Shown: positions 1-10,424 of the stretch, piece by piece
How positions within the stretch are numbered: the stretch's first letter is position 1
How the letters are laid out: each line of letters starts with the position of its first letter
NCBI GenBank assembly: GCA_033032175.1
Contig: CM065304.1
Span: 4,836,001-4,900,000, forward strand
DNA: 64,000 nt
DNA from: Saturnia japonica
Lineage: Eukaryota > Arthropoda > Insecta > Lepidoptera > Saturniidae
Reading direction: 5' to 3'
Made by a program: the position numbers and the translations under genes
Notes under the pieces: generated by a model
Databases searched by the model: none
What the model was told of the DNA's origin: nothing
What the model saw: the letters and a program-made list of their open reading frames with translations, nothing else

Positions 1-340
1 TAATATGTAATACAAAATCTCTTTTCTTAATACAACCACTTTTCTGGATTTTGAATTAATCTAATTAGTCAGACAATAATTAATCCAGTTAATCGAGTCT
101 CCAAAGTAAGTACATCATTTTAGTGAACCATATAACAGTATCACATATATTGTAATCAATGACACTATTATAATTTTTATTTTAACCTATCTATTAGAAG
201 TCAAATTTTTATCAGTTATTTATCATACATTTTATATACCATGATACTTTATCCATAATAAATATTTTTTGATAACATAATTATTATCCAAATCTATACC
301 ACTTCTTTACATGAAGTTGTTTATTAGTAATTTTGCAATC
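1..340. other. AT-rich DNA, nothing recognised
   Basis: No open frame, RNA gene or repeat is recognised here. The 5' exon of the transporter gene further right was looked for (a tyrosine-asparagine-lysine-tryptophan type segment is expected) and not seen. Confidence 0.5.
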
Positions 341-1070
341 CTACTAATATAATAAATGAGAAAGTATGTATGTTTGGATATTTGTTATTTAATCACACAA
401 AAACTACTTAACAGTTTTGGATGAAATTTAGCACACAGATAGTCTATAACCTAGATTAATATATACAATACTTTTTATCCCGGTAACAGTAATACTTTAA
501 CCAGTGTTATCCTACAAATATAATAAATGGAAAGTTTGTATGTTTGTTACTCAATCATGCGAAAACAGCTGAACGTATTTGAATGAAATTTAGCATAAAG
601 ATAGTCTATGACCTGGAATAACATACAGGGTATTTTTTATCCCAGTAAAAGTCATAGCTTATCAGTGTTAACCTACAAATATAATAAATAGAACACTTGT
701 GTGTTTCTTACTCAATCACGCAAAAACGGCTGAATGGATTTGAATGAAATTTAGCACGCAGATAGTCTACAACCTGGAATAATACATAGGGTACTTTTTA
801 TCCCAGTAAAATCATAACTTAACCACTGTTATCCCACAAATATAATGCCCATCTATGATTTTTTTGCTTTGTCGTGTTTGAAATCAGCTGGTGCATATGC
901 AGTAATATATCGGGGTGGTAGAGATAGCGTCCACCATGCATATAGTGACAAACCCATCTATTATATTATTTTGGTTTACCGTGTTCCGAGATCAATCTGC
1001 ATATATCGAATAATACGCAGACGAAGTCGCAGGTACCAGCTACTGTGGAATAATAAATATTTTAAAGTTT
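341..1070 (+). repeat. Dispersed repeat with three tandem ~165-bp monomers
   Basis: Three monomers begin at about 341, 511 and 672 with cctac(t/a)aatataataaat. Each carries the block 'gaaatttagca...gatagtctatgacctggaataaca...tttttatccc'. They are followed by a non-tandem tail (841-1070) containing 'tcgtgtt(cc)g' and ending in acgaagtcgcaggtaccagcta. A second copy with two monomers and the same tail start is at 44090-44480. The open frame at 845-1072 lies inside the tail and is not a gene. The block looks like a common lepidopteran dispersed repeat; I cannot assign it to a named family. Confidence 0.7.
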
Positions 1071-1887
1071 AATTTTTATTTGGTTGAACGTGCTAATCTC
1101 AGGAACTACTGGTTCAAATAGAAAAAATGTTTTAGTGTTGGATAGCCCATTTATCGAGGAAGGATATAGGCTATATAACATCACGCTACGACTAATAGGA
1201 GCGGAGCATCAATGAAAAATGTTGCAAGAACGGGGAGAATTTATTACTTTTGAGATCTTCCACTGCGTGCGCTGCGTAAATGGTTAAAGTTACGCAACAA
1301 CCATATGTGAAAAAATTGTTTTTCCAAAAAGTTCTAAAAAAAAGTCCGCGATAGCATATAAATATCTATTAAGATTTACTCAATATAATCTTTTTTATGG
1401 TAATAAAATTTGTTCAAAAATAATGAATTATTTGCGAAGGTTTCTTTATATACATGGTATTAATACTTATCAAAATAAATACGTTATTCATCACAAGTAT
1501 TTAATTTTGAACAAAATTGCCCTTTACAGTAATTTATTTAAATGAATATCTTAGGAGATATCACAGTTTTAAAACAACTAGGCAGCAAAATAATGATCAA
1601 GTGTTGCGAGCGCATTTATTATGCAGAATAATGTGGGAGACGGCCGATACCTATAATACAGTGCCTATGACCCACTCTCTCTCTCTCTCTTATATGACGC
1701 AGACAAAGTTGTGTGGGTCAGCTAGTATTAAATAAAATTCATATAGAAGTAAACTGTTATCTCGTTTCATGTAATAAATTCCTAGTATTAGAATAATATT
1801 TTATAAGTATATACGGCATCAACGCTCTTTACATGCCATCTTGAATGGTGGGCAATGGATTTGATACTGGCGTGAGCGAGTCCAACC
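1071..1887. other. Intergenic or intronic AT-rich DNA
   Basis: No gene is recognised. A (CT)n run lies near 1676-1690. The segment 1640-1725 ends in a repeat-like 'gacgcagacaaagttgtgtgggtcagctagta', a diverged end of the same class as the flanking repeats. Confidence 0.5.
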
Positions 1888-2032
1888 GTTTCAGAGATTA
1901 GCAGGAATAGAAAGAAAGACAAAAAAAACAAGGTTTTTCGTTATAAGTATATACTTTCACATACATTTATTAAAAGCAGTTATTTCGACATAACAAATAG
2001 ACACTTCAATTTTATGTATTTGTACAGATAAT
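1888..2032 (-). repeat. Fragment of the ACTAGCTGTGCC MITE-like family
   Basis: Reverse-oriented 145-bp fragment of the family best seen at 42769-43335. It has the shared blocks 'gtccaaccgtttcagagatta', 'tatactttcacata' and 'aatagacacttcaattttat'. Confidence 0.7.
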
Positions 2033-2104
2033 ACTATCGCATCCCTTAAATAAAAATTATGCAGGGGGCATTTTCAAGACCAGCCCTTCCAGACTTTACA
2101 GTCT

Positions 2105-2240
2105 ACATTCCGGCTTATTTTTTTATTACTTTTTTTTTAGCCCTGAAGCCTCAGACGGTTTTACAGCTTCATCGTGACTTGAGGACGAGCGCTTAAGGCA
2201 CTCAACCGCGAAACCCTTCCGGCTGTGAAATCATCTTCCA
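2105..2240 (-). repeat. Fragment of poly-A retroposon family E
   Basis: A T-run (2139-2148 area) precedes 'agccctgaagcctcagacggttttacagcttcatcgtgacttgaggacgagcgc'. This is the reverse complement of the tail end of the retroposon at 29590-29722 and 11950-12275. The copy is diverged and truncated. Confidence 0.6.
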
Positions 2241-2438
2241 TTTAACATGCTTCTTTCTTCGTAAGATCCTCGATATGTGGCACTGAATTTTGATAGATCT
2301 ATACTAGCAATAACTCTTAACTCGTGTTTCTTTAATATTTGTTGTTTTTTTTTAACTATGTAGAACTGTTTGTACCTTCAACAATGATATCGTTTAATTC
2401 GGTGCTAAGGAGGTTGGAACCTGTGATTTTAATTTTGT

Positions 2439-2945
2439 AACCGACTTTAAAAACAGACGGAGGTTACCCAATTGGAATGTATATTTTTTTGTTATGGATG
2501 TTCAGTCGTAACTTCTTTATTTATGAACCGATTTGTATGATTCTTTTTTGTTTGATGGGGGATACCTCAAGGGTGGTCATATTGTAATTCAATTGGCGTT
2601 GAGTAACCGAGTTCAAAAACAGACGGAGGTTACCCAATTGGAATGTATATTTTTTTGTTCTGGATGTTCAGTCGTAACTTCTTTATTTATGAACCGATTT
2701 GTATGATTCTTTTTTGTTTGATGGGGGATACCTCAAGGGTGGTCATATTGTAATTCAATTGGCGTTGAGTAACCGAGTTCAAAAACAGAGGGAGGTTACT
2801 TGACTGAAATGTTTATTTTTTTGTTATGGATGTTCAGTCGTAACTTCTTTGTTTATGAACCGATTTAGATGATTCTTTTTTTTCGATGGGGGATTCCTCA
2901 AGAGTGGTCACATTGTAATTTAATTGGCGTTGGAGCTTCAACTTC
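2439..2945. repeat. Three tandem 167-bp repeats, 'aaccgac' family
   Basis: Units start at about 2439, 2606 and 2772 and share 'gacggaggttacccaattggaatg', 'gttatggatgttcagtcgtaacttcttt' and 'gggggatacctcaagggtggtca'. Units 1 and 2 are almost identical; unit 3 is more diverged. A diverged reverse copy lies at 5712-5985 and a fragment at 27445-27480. The third unit ends only ~110 bp before an exon of the transporter gene. Confidence 0.8.
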
Positions 2946-3056
2946 TAAGATACACCAGAAAACTCTTTAAAATAATTCTGTTAAAAATTGTCTTGTAGTA
3001 TTCAGCTTGAAGGTTGGTTAACAAAGAAGTATAAATTTTATACGTTTGTCCTACAG

Positions 3057-3344
3057 GGCTTTGGTTTTCCGCTAACAGTGGTAATGTATCACTTGGTGGT
3101 GAAATGGTTGTTGGCGCTCTTCGTCCGGATAGTGATACAGTGTATGACTGGTGTGAGTCAACTCCTGTTACCGTTTAGTACGTGTCTTCGGACGGTGGCT
3201 CCGACGGGGGTCGTCAGCGGCATCGATGTTGGATTCTCTAACTGGGGCCTGAAGTTGGTCACGATATCTCTCTACACGATGACCAAGTCAACGACGATTA
3301 TTTTCATACTTGGTTTCGCCATAATGCTCGGCTTGGAGAGGAAG
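3057..3344 (+). CDS. SLC35C2: SLC35C2-like transporter, internal exon A
   Basis: Ninety-six codons in phase 0 at both ends, preceded by a pyrimidine tract ending ctacag and followed by the donor gtgagt. The product begins GFGFPLTVVMYHLVVKW and contains TVAPTGVVSGIDVGFSNW and SLYTMTKST, hallmarks of the SLC35C/E branch of the drug/metabolite transporter superfamily. Together with the four later exons it covers nearly all of an SLC35C2-type protein, a multi-pass Golgi/early-secretory membrane protein. Family knowledge: human SLC35C2 is thought to influence GDP-fucose supply and Notch O-fucosylation; the transported substrate is not firmly settled. At least three hydrophobic, membrane-spanning-type stretches are visible in this exon. 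The preceding exon(s), encoding roughly the first 40-60 residues, are not seen in 1-3056. Orthology rests on recognised motifs, not on a database search. Confidence 0.9.
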
Positions 3345-3583
3345 GTGAGTTTTTTTTTTTGTAATATAATCGTAATATAGGTATGCTGGAGTTGCTAAAA
3401 TTTTTCAATAAACATGTTTTCATTCCTTCCTTAGATATAACGATCAAAACTGATAAAAATGGATATTGTCGGTATTGAAATAAATACTACATAAAATTTT
3501 TGAGTTATTTTTCACAAATATATGTTTAGAGGTTTTAAATTATTATTTATGTCTTTAAAATAATTATAAATAATATATATATA
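3345..3583. other. Start of intron between transporter exons A and B
   Basis: The intron runs 3345-15535 (12.2 kb) with donor gtgagt and acceptor tttctttag. Almost all of its length is transposable elements, listed separately. Confidence 0.8.
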
Positions 3584-5322
3584 CAGTGATGGTCGTATAA
3601 TTCGAAACACTACCAATGGTTCTTGACATTATGTAAGATACTTCACCTCAATCGTTTTTATTTTGAAATTGAACAATAAATAGGACAACAATATGTTCAA
3701 CGATTTATCATTTATTAGAAAAACAATATAAATCCCATTACACAAGTGCAGTTTCAATATTACATTACGGACAAACATTTAAATCGTTTAATAGTCGTTT
3801 AATAGTTTTAAGGTATGAACAATAATGGTCAACTAACTAGAAACAACAACAAAAAAGTATAAAAAGCAATATTTTTTAAAGTATTAGTAATTAGTATTGT
3901 TACATATTTACGAAATAGCTACTTTCCACAGCCTACCAATAGTTTTAGTTAATATTTAGGGACGTATCCCTTATTTTCAATAACAGCACTGCAACGACGT
4001 GGCATTGATTCAATCAATTTTATACATTTTTCTAGCGAGATTTAATTCCATGCTTTTCAACAAATGCTTCATATAGTTTGTTTTGACTGGTGTTACGTTT
4101 GTTTGAGACTTTCTTTTTAACAATATACCAGAGATTTTCTATCGGGTTTAAATCCAGACTATTTGCTGGCCCTTCTAAAACTGATATACGTTGTTCGGTA
4201 AGGAAACATTTGACGCTATTTATTGGCCGTGTGTTTAAGGTCATTGTTACGCTGAAACATCCAGGTTACTGGCAAATCATCGTCCGAGTAGGGAATCATT
4301 GTGTGTTCTAAGATATTTTTGTATAGCCATTGATCTATTGTACCTTCAATCTTCCGAACGGGTCCAACTCCACGTCCGGAAAAACACCCCCAAACTTTAA
4401 TGTTACCGCCACCGTGCTTGACTATACTCCTTGTGTATTTATACTTAAAAGCATTGTTTACAGGACGTCTAACATAGCGCTTTCCATCGGAATTTACCAT
4501 ATTTATTTTTGTTTCATCTTTGTTCCTATAAACATATTTTTTAGCGAATAATAATCGCTTCTCTCGGTGTTGCTTGGTAAGAAGCGGTACCTTTCGAGAG
4601 ATTCTTCCAAACAATTTAGCTTCCACTAATCTTCGGCGTATAATTCTTGACGAGATGTTTCTCGGGTCATTAGGCGAAAAAACTTCATTTTTATTCTGGT
4701 TGGAGCCTTTACTCGGGTCTTTTTTAGCAACAGGAACGATTAGCTTATCTTCTCTGGGAGATTTTTCTTGGCCGAGCCTTTCTAAGAACATTTTCATCAG
4801 TTTCATGTGTTTTATAATGATCAATTGCATAAAAACTTTCTTAACAGAACAATTTAAATGCTCAGCTATTCTTCTGTACGCCCACTTATGATCTATATGT
4901 AAATTAACAATTATTTGTCTAGTTAACGCGTCACAACTTTTATTTTTGCCCATTTTGAACAAAATAAAATTCAGATTAAATTTTGAATTGCCACCAAAAT
5001 AATAGAAAAAGCCAACAAAGAAATGTTATTCTCCAATTTAAAAAAAAGAACGAGCTATGGATGCTTTTTAAAATGTTTCTAATTAGGCGTCCAAGCGGCC
5101 AGTAACAGAAAATAAACTCCTACATGTGTAAGACTCATTTTGTAATTAAAAGTAAGATACGTTTTATATTTTATACATTTAATGATTTTTTATTTATTTA
5201 AGTGGCTATATATATTATTGCATGATTATTAATTATTGAATGTGTATATTTTTTATGAACATTTGCACGTTGTAGTTATACTTTATTCATAAGAAGTCTT
5301 TCTAATTGTATGACCACCACTG
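3584..5322 (-). mobile_element. Tc1-like DNA transposon, complete but dead
   Basis: The 1,739-bp element has terminal inverted repeats of ~28 bp: left CAGTGATGGTCGTATAATTC, right (reverse complement) CAGTGGTGGTCATACAATTA. It is flanked by TA on both sides (3582-3583 and 5323-5324), the target duplication typical of the Tc1/mariner superfamily. One transposase gene lies on the minus strand (4032-4962). Both ends are preserved, so the insertion was a normal cut-and-paste event. The transposase is now broken, so the copy could move only with help from another element. Confidence 0.92.
4032..4962 (-). pseudogene. Tc1-family transposase, frameshifted
   Basis: Two overlapping frames (4216-4962 and 4032-4244) together give a DD34E-type transposase. 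The N-terminal part has the helix-turn-helix region (RQIIVNLH...YRRIAEHL). The catalytic core has KDETKINMVNSDGKRYVRRP, then HGGGNIKVWGCFSGRGVG, and the C-terminal part SLDLNPIENLWYIVKKKV. The first acidic residue (in KDETK) and the final glutamate (PIENLW) are present. The second position, normally Asp in the Q-Q-D-N-D-P-K-H motif, reads N (QRNNDLKH). A one-base-type frameshift follows just after HTANK, near 4215-4225. Both defects predict an inactive enzyme. Confidence 0.9.
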
Positions 5323-5579
5323 TATATATAGAAAAAAATCATCTCGTTATTTAAACTAAATAAATTTCTAGGTCAGCAATTGTACCACACTGCTTTTTCA
5401 TCCGCTGTTTAATACTGAATACACTACAGGATGTGAGAATGTTATAAATTAAAATATATGCAAAACACATATTGTACGTACATATATCAAGACAAATAAA
5501 AAAATATGATAATCAACTTCAATGAATTTAATTCCAAAGTAAGCAAAGCTTGTAATATGTTAACTAAACAGCTGATATA

Positions 5580-5705
5580 CATGCATACATTTATGCTCAT
5601 TACACAAAGTCAGCCATGGGTGGGGATCGAACCGGCGACCTCTCGGCTCAATAGGAGCGCTTACTACCACTGCGCCACGAGAACTGTCAAGTTTGACTGT
5701 CAATG
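5580..5705 (-). repeat. tRNA-derived SINE head
   Basis: On the minus strand an A-box-like TGGCGCAGTGGTAG and a B-box GGTTCGATCCC are spaced as in a tRNA promoter, starting from gttctcgtgg. The acceptor and anticodon arms do not pair properly and the U33 position is wrong, so this is a SINE head and not a functional tRNA. A related head appears at 34810-34890 inside the 945-bp direct repeat. Confidence 0.7.
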
Positions 5706-5711
5706 CCAATG

Positions 5712-5985
5712 AAATTAAAATGGGACCACCCTTGAAGCGAAAGTTCCCCTTTCCAACAGAAAAAGAATCATCCAAATTGGTTCACAAACAAAGAAGTTAT
5801 GGATGACCACATACATATAACATAACAGAATATATACATATTCGAATTGAGTAAAATCCCGTTTTTTCTTGAAGTCAATTAAAAAACTATAGGGTGATAC
5901 AATTTCGAAGATATACGAGTAAACTTTTCAAAACAATTGAAGTTGGTTGTATTTAAAGTTAAAAATTGTCTTGTGCTCTAACTGT
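5712..5985 (-). repeat. Diverged reverse copy of the 167-bp 'aaccgac' repeat
   Basis: It contains 'gatgaccacatacatat', 'ggttcacaaacaaagaagtta' and 'aagatatac...ttaaaaattgtcttg', shared with 2439-2998. It is truncated relative to that copy. Confidence 0.6.
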
Positions 5986-6192
5986 TTTATAAGGATGAAG
6001 TGGACCGGGAAATAATTCATATGTGTATTAATCGATGTTTCAATTTTGAGAGTTCTTTATGAGGCCGTGAAACACAGTACACCGTTTCGTTATCACATGT
6101 TTCTGGCTGGGTCTGTACAACTTGAACATAATAGAGTTTTATAGTATTTTCTTATTATAATATGTTGTGCTGTTTTTATTTATCTATGTTTA

Positions 6193-6902
6193 TTATATCG
6201 ACGCAAGAAAACGTATTAAGCGTAAGGTCCCAAACCTAACTTTTCAACAGAGCCAAAACACTGTTTTTAAATGATAAAAAAATCATATCTTCTTAATTAT
6301 CAGTGACATAAAACTGATGTTTTGTACATATTTTAGTTAAAATAATATTTACTAATTACAATAAAAACATTTTTCCTTAAGTTGTGAGAAGTAGGTTTTT
6401 TACTATTTACGGCATAAGACTTTTCATTTGATGAACTTCGTAAGTACCTACTTTATTGATTTCTTTGGAGATAGGTAATTTCCATAAATATATTTCCAGA
6501 CGTAAAAAATGTTTTACTTGCAATATGTAAGGGGCTATTGAATTTTTTTATTGTTACAGATTAAAAAATGTTGGATGTTTAGTACAAACAAAATGCTATA
6601 AGTTAGTTTACGTCATATTTGCATTACACGAGAATGCTGTGAGTAAAATCAGGTGCAGAATACCAACCGCACTTTTGCTGTAAGTAGAATAGCACTAAAA
6701 CACCATTTTTAGGAGACTCACAGCAATTTACATTTATAAATTAGTCAAAAATGTTACGGCTATTAGATTTTTTCATCGTAGTGGTATGTGACCCAGACAA
6801 TTTGAGGCAGCCAAAAAAATGAAGATTCTAAGTGTATTTTTAGTCTACTTACGTTATTTTTGCTATTTAAAGCAAATACGTTTTCTTGCGTCGATATATC
6901 TA
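6193..6902. repeat. Short inverted repeat bracketing 660 bp
   Basis: The sequence 'atatcgacgcaagaaaacgtatt' at about 6195-6217 recurs as its reverse complement at about 6876-6900. The enclosed ~660 bp is AT-rich with no coding frame. It may be a MITE-like element, but no target duplication was identified. Confidence 0.45.
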
Positions 6903-6944
6903 CAAAAGAGATGGGGCACATAGACAGTTCTTTGGAGATTTCTC

Positions 6945-7260
6945 TATACATAGGGCAGTCCGATTAGGTGGCATACTTTCACCGTACAGAAGATCGAAGC
7001 TAAATAATCTAGTGTTGTGTTCCTGCGGTGAGTAGGTGTTCGTGATAACAACGACCATCAAAACACAAACCTTGTGCTGGGCCCTTTAAAAACAAACTGT
7101 TCGCGAGTCGTGGTTAACCGATAGTGAAGCTGTGATACACAGCACACTGTGCCTTTTCAAAATGCCACAAGCTTACCTCAAGTCTAGGCGTGGCGGTTTC
7201 CTAGCCACGAATCTCGTAGACGTAGACATTGTAAAGTGGTGTATATATAGTGATATGTAA
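6945..7260. repeat. Dispersed repeat, related to 15115-15343
   Basis: It has 'gggcagtccgattaggtggcatactttcaccgtacagaag' and 'agtgttgtgttcctgcggtgagtag', which recur in diverged form at 15115-15210. No coding potential is visible. It is probably a LINE- or SINE-derived fragment. Confidence 0.5.
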
Positions 7261-7573
7261 GTAAGTGGGTGTGTAGGTCTAACCAGGAGGTCTGACACAC
7301 CTTTCTCGTCACTTCCAACGGCAACAACAGTTTATCAAACAATCAAGATATAGCAACTCCAAAATCACGCGACACACACATTTATTTATATTCTTCTTAA
7401 CTATACAGTACAATCAACAACACCGTTACGTGGATTAATATCTAAAATAATCTCCAAAAAATACTCAAAATTACAAAAAGGGTTTTATTACGACCCACGC
7501 GTCGCGGTAGATTTACAATACGATATTATTCGAGGGGAGGTCCAAAAGTTTAAAATAAAATGAAAGTATAAAT

Positions 7574-7941
7574 CTATTTTTTCTTTTCAATATAATCACC
7601 CTTAAGCTGAATACATTTATTAGATCTATTAATTAATTTTTCTAAACCATCGTAAAAATATTTTTTATTTTTTGCCTCAAAATGAGCCAAATTCGCCTCC
7701 TTTACCGCATTGTCGTCGGAAAATTTCCTTCCCATAAGAGTTCTTTTAATTGGGAAACAAATAAAAATCACTTGGGGCCAGATCTGGACTGTGGGGTGGG
7801 TGGACTAGTGATTCGAAGCCATGCGTGTGCAGAGCAGCCAATGCAACTCTGCTTTTGTGAACCAGCGCGTTGTCTTGCAAGAGCAACACACCCTTGGTCA
7901 ATTTTCCTCGACTTTTTTCCTTGATGGCCTCCTTTAATTTT
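7574..7941 (-). pseudogene. mariner transposase, C-terminal part
   Basis: Reading the minus strand from 7941 gives KLKEAIKEKSRGKLTKGVLL, then LLQDNALVHKSR (second catalytic Asp) and HSPDLAPSDFYLFP (third Asp of the DD34D triad). A frame break near 7760 follows, then the typical C-terminus ending in IQLKGDYIEKKK. It continues the frame that stops at 9137, so the two parts were one gene before the nested insertion. Confidence 0.88.
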
Positions 7942-9136
7942 GAAAGCGTGTTTTTTTATTTTTTTAAAACTATTAATTATTTTTAATTTTTAACACGCTT
8001 TTATTAGCTTCACCTGTATGTATGTATGTATGTATGTAACCGACCCCTTTGAGCTCGATTTTGTCCTACTTTGAATGATCAGATTTAATTCAAACTTTGC
8101 ACACTTGTCAAAAGTCGATGACAATGCAATAATCCGATCAAAGCATCCGATTATCCTAATTAGATTCGCCAGGATTAATTAATTTCTTTCCGCATTCTTT
8201 GCATGCGAGTAAGAGAGATAGAGCTAGTGCGCGAACTACGCATGGGTGCAGTTCCACACTTACTCTTTCGGGCATGCAAGGTTGTACAGTTGATCATGCA
8301 GTCATTTATTTGGGTCCGCAATTGTTTGCTGCTGGACAAGCTTATGTGGCACTTAGTCGTGGAAGATCCTTGGACGGTATACGAATCGAAGAACTTGATT
8401 GCTCAAAATTAACAGGAAGAACTCCATGTAACAGTGAAGCATTGAATTAAATGACTCGATTACGAGATAAACCATAAAATCTACAATCAGTCACAGAGTG
8501 AAAATTCACACTCATCCCCATTTTCATTGCCGCCAACAGATTCGCTCCTATGATTATAATATTATGTAGAGTGATTACGGACTGAAAATTCCATACTCAA
8601 GCATTAATGTGACTGACTGTATATGTAAATAAGGTTGCACCTCTAAGTGTCTCGCTGTTTATATTGGCATCATAGAAATCTTTGAATATGTGTTCTTAAC
8701 CAAGATACAATCGAAACACATTTGTACATATTAAGGGCGGTTGATAGTTAGCAAATCGAATTAAATAATTTATAGTTTAAAAAATTTAACTAAAAAATTA
8801 AAAATAATTAATAGTTTTAAAAAAATAAAAAAACACGCTTTCATAAAAAATCTAACTAAAAAACAGAAAATAAAATTTAATAAATTTGATTAAGTACAGT
8901 GTAAAAAAAAATGAATGTGCATTATTGTAAAAAAAGCGTGGGGTGCATAGTGTCAATAATTATAAACATTTTATTGACAGATAATGAGTAGAAGAATCAT
9001 CACTTCGATAATATAATATCTTAAAAAGCGCTTTGAATACACCCCACGCTTTTTTTACAATAATGCACATTAATTTTTTTTTTACACTGTACTTAATCAA
9101 ATTTATTAAATTTTATTTTCTGTTTTTTAGTTAGAT
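7942..9136. mobile_element. Nested element with helicase fragment, Helentron-like
   Basis: This 1.2-kb segment interrupts a mariner gene and is flanked by ATTTT (left ...CCTTTAATTTT, right ATTTTTGTAG...), a likely short target duplication. The left end GAAAGCGTGTTTTTTTATTT is matched over ~50 bp, in reverse complement, at 8792-8841, not at the right end. Beyond that lies a large hairpin: 8847-8945 pairs with 9037-9136 around a ~90-bp loop. A terminal repeat at one end paired with a subterminal one at the other, followed by a hairpin, resembles the asymmetric ends described for Helitron2/Helentron elements. A PIF1-type helicase relic lies inside. A classical Helitron TC...CTRR end is not seen, so the class is inference; two stacked insertions are the alternative. 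Confidence 0.6.
8199..8450 (+). pseudogene. C-terminal relic of a PIF1-like helicase
   Basis: The frame encodes MQGCTVDHAVIYLGPQ, then GQAYVALSRGRSLDGI and EELDCSKLTGRTPCNSEALN. This matches the last motifs (V-VI) of PIF1-family helicases, where motif VI reads GQ.YVALSR. Such C-termini occur in Helitron/Helentron Rep-helicases and in stand-alone PIF1-like genes of insects. The residues before MQGCT do not look like helicase, and no Rep domain or Walker A motif is in the surrounding 1.2 kb, so only a tail fragment is present. The start at 8199 is arbitrary; recognisable sequence begins near 8270. Confidence 0.8.
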
Positions 9137-9830
9137 TTTTGTAGTATCGTTGCATAGTATTCTCCGGTTATGGTCCTTCCCTTTTCTTTGTAATCAGTCA
9201 TTATTATCCCCTCACAATCCCAAAACACAATAGCCATCAACTTTCCAGCCGACTCCGACACTTTGAATTTCTTTGGCGGTGGTGTCTCCTTTTTATGCCA
9301 TTGCGTGGACTCTTGTTTGTACTCAGGCCCAAAGTGATGAACCCATGTTTCATCTCCGGTAACAATCCGCTCCAAAATCTGTGCAGATTCGTCTCCACAC
9401 AACTCCAAAAATTGTTTTGACGCATCGAGGTCGCGCTGCTGTTTCTGAAGCTGCGTGCGCATTCTCGGTACCCATCTTGCACTGACTTTTGTTATACTCA
9501 GGTGGTCATGTAGGATTCGCAAAATGGTGGTATCTGATACTCCAACTAATACAAATAACTGTTTTTTCTTCAAACGGGTGTCCTCCAGTACAATTTTTTT
9601 CCACTTTTCGACGATGTCTGATGTGGTGGCCTCAACTGGCCTTCCTGAGCGGGGGTCGTCTTCAATCAACTCCTGACCATGTTTATAAAGACCATGCCAC
9701 TTGTAAATTATTGATTTACTAGGGCACTGTTCCTTATAAACGGTTTTCATTTCATTCAAAATGGTCTGAGCGTTCTTTCCTTACTTGGTAAAGAATTTTA
9801 TCACAGCACGGTTTTCAATTTTCTCCATAG
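9137..9830 (-). pseudogene. mariner transposase, N-terminal and central part
   Basis: It reads in frame from about 9759, with upstream codons to ~9830 broken by a stop. It holds the second helix-turn-helix (SIIYKWHGLYKHG...EDDPRSGRP), the linker (VGVSDTTILRIL), the WVPR-type motif, and the catalytic VTGDETWVHHF, followed by FKVSESAGKLMAIVFWD. It runs to ITGEYYATIL and then enters the nested element. With 7574-7941 it makes a full-length DD34D mariner transposase of the usual ~345 residues. The tail QKSN is inserted-element sequence, not mariner. Confidence 0.9.
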
Positions 9831-9897
9831 TTTCAGTTTTCGTCCGGATTGACTTGTTTAGCAGATGAATGTTCGTAAACGAATGACGCAATAGGTT

Positions 9898-9999
9898 TTT
9901 TTTTTTTTTTTGAACCGACTACACTGTTAACCTTAGGGGCCCTATCCAAAAACAGAGCCGCTGCGGCTTTTTTACAGCTTCACCGGACTTGAACTGACG
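9898..9999 (-). mobile_element. 5'-truncated family-E retroposon with 12-bp target duplication
   Basis: On the + strand it begins with a T-run, then 'gaaccgactacactgttaaccttaggggccctat' and 'agccgctgcggcttttttacagcttcaccggacttgaac'. TGACGCAATAGG flanks it on both sides (about 9886-9897 and 9996-10007). The poly-T means a poly-A-tailed retroposon in minus orientation. It landed in the mariner, so it is younger than that copy. Confidence 0.8.
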
Positions 10000-10424
10000 C
10001 AATAGGGTTGAAACTCAATTTATATACTAATGATGATCCCCCAATTAGTATGACACTAAGCGAGCACACCTATCCCCATTCCATCTCCTCCATTCCACGA
10101 AATTTTGGACCTCCCAGCGTATGAAACTATCGAGCGTACGCCGGCCGTACAAATTTTTAGTCCTAAAAAGTAGGTCCTTTTATGAGAAAAAATAATAACA
10201 ACCGCAAAACAACGCCAAGCGCATGACTTCACCTGTTAATATTTATAATTAAATTTCCTAGAATAGTATCAAAAAAATTGTTACCAATTGGCTTATTTAG
10301 TAACGATTACCTTCGACAACGTTAATAAGATAAATATTTTTACATCGTAACGATGTAAATGATATTTATAAACAGTATAATCATATTAGGTCTTTATATA
10401 TACATCTTTACATATTTTATCTCT

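Larger units (their letters stand above)
7529..10119 (-). mobile_element. mariner transposon with two nested insertions
   Basis: The ends share GGGAGGTCCAAAA-type inverted repeats (left 7535-7551, right 10101-10115 on the opposite strand) near TA dinucleotides. The transposase gene on the minus strand is split by the insertion at 7942-9136: the N-terminal two thirds lie at 9137-9830 and the C-terminal part at 7574-7941. A retroposon fragment (9898-9999) sits in the 5' flank of the transposase gene. Removing both insertions leaves an element of about 1.28 kb, the normal size of mariners. Confidence 0.85.

Noticed and set aside
845..1072. 75-codon open frame
   Set aside because: It lies in the tail of a dispersed repeat and its counterpart at 44277 is not conserved as protein.
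2988..3056. In-frame extension of exon A upstream, reading ...GWLTKKYKF..., which resembles the WLTK segment of SLC35C2
   Set aside because: A good acceptor (tttgtcctacag) lies at 3045-3056, the extra residues would break the alignment before GFGFPL, and the upstream DNA is repeat-derived. The likeness is probably chance.
5640..5700. tRNA gene on the minus strand
   Set aside because: A and B boxes are present, but acceptor and T stems do not pair and position 33 is not U. It is a SINE head.
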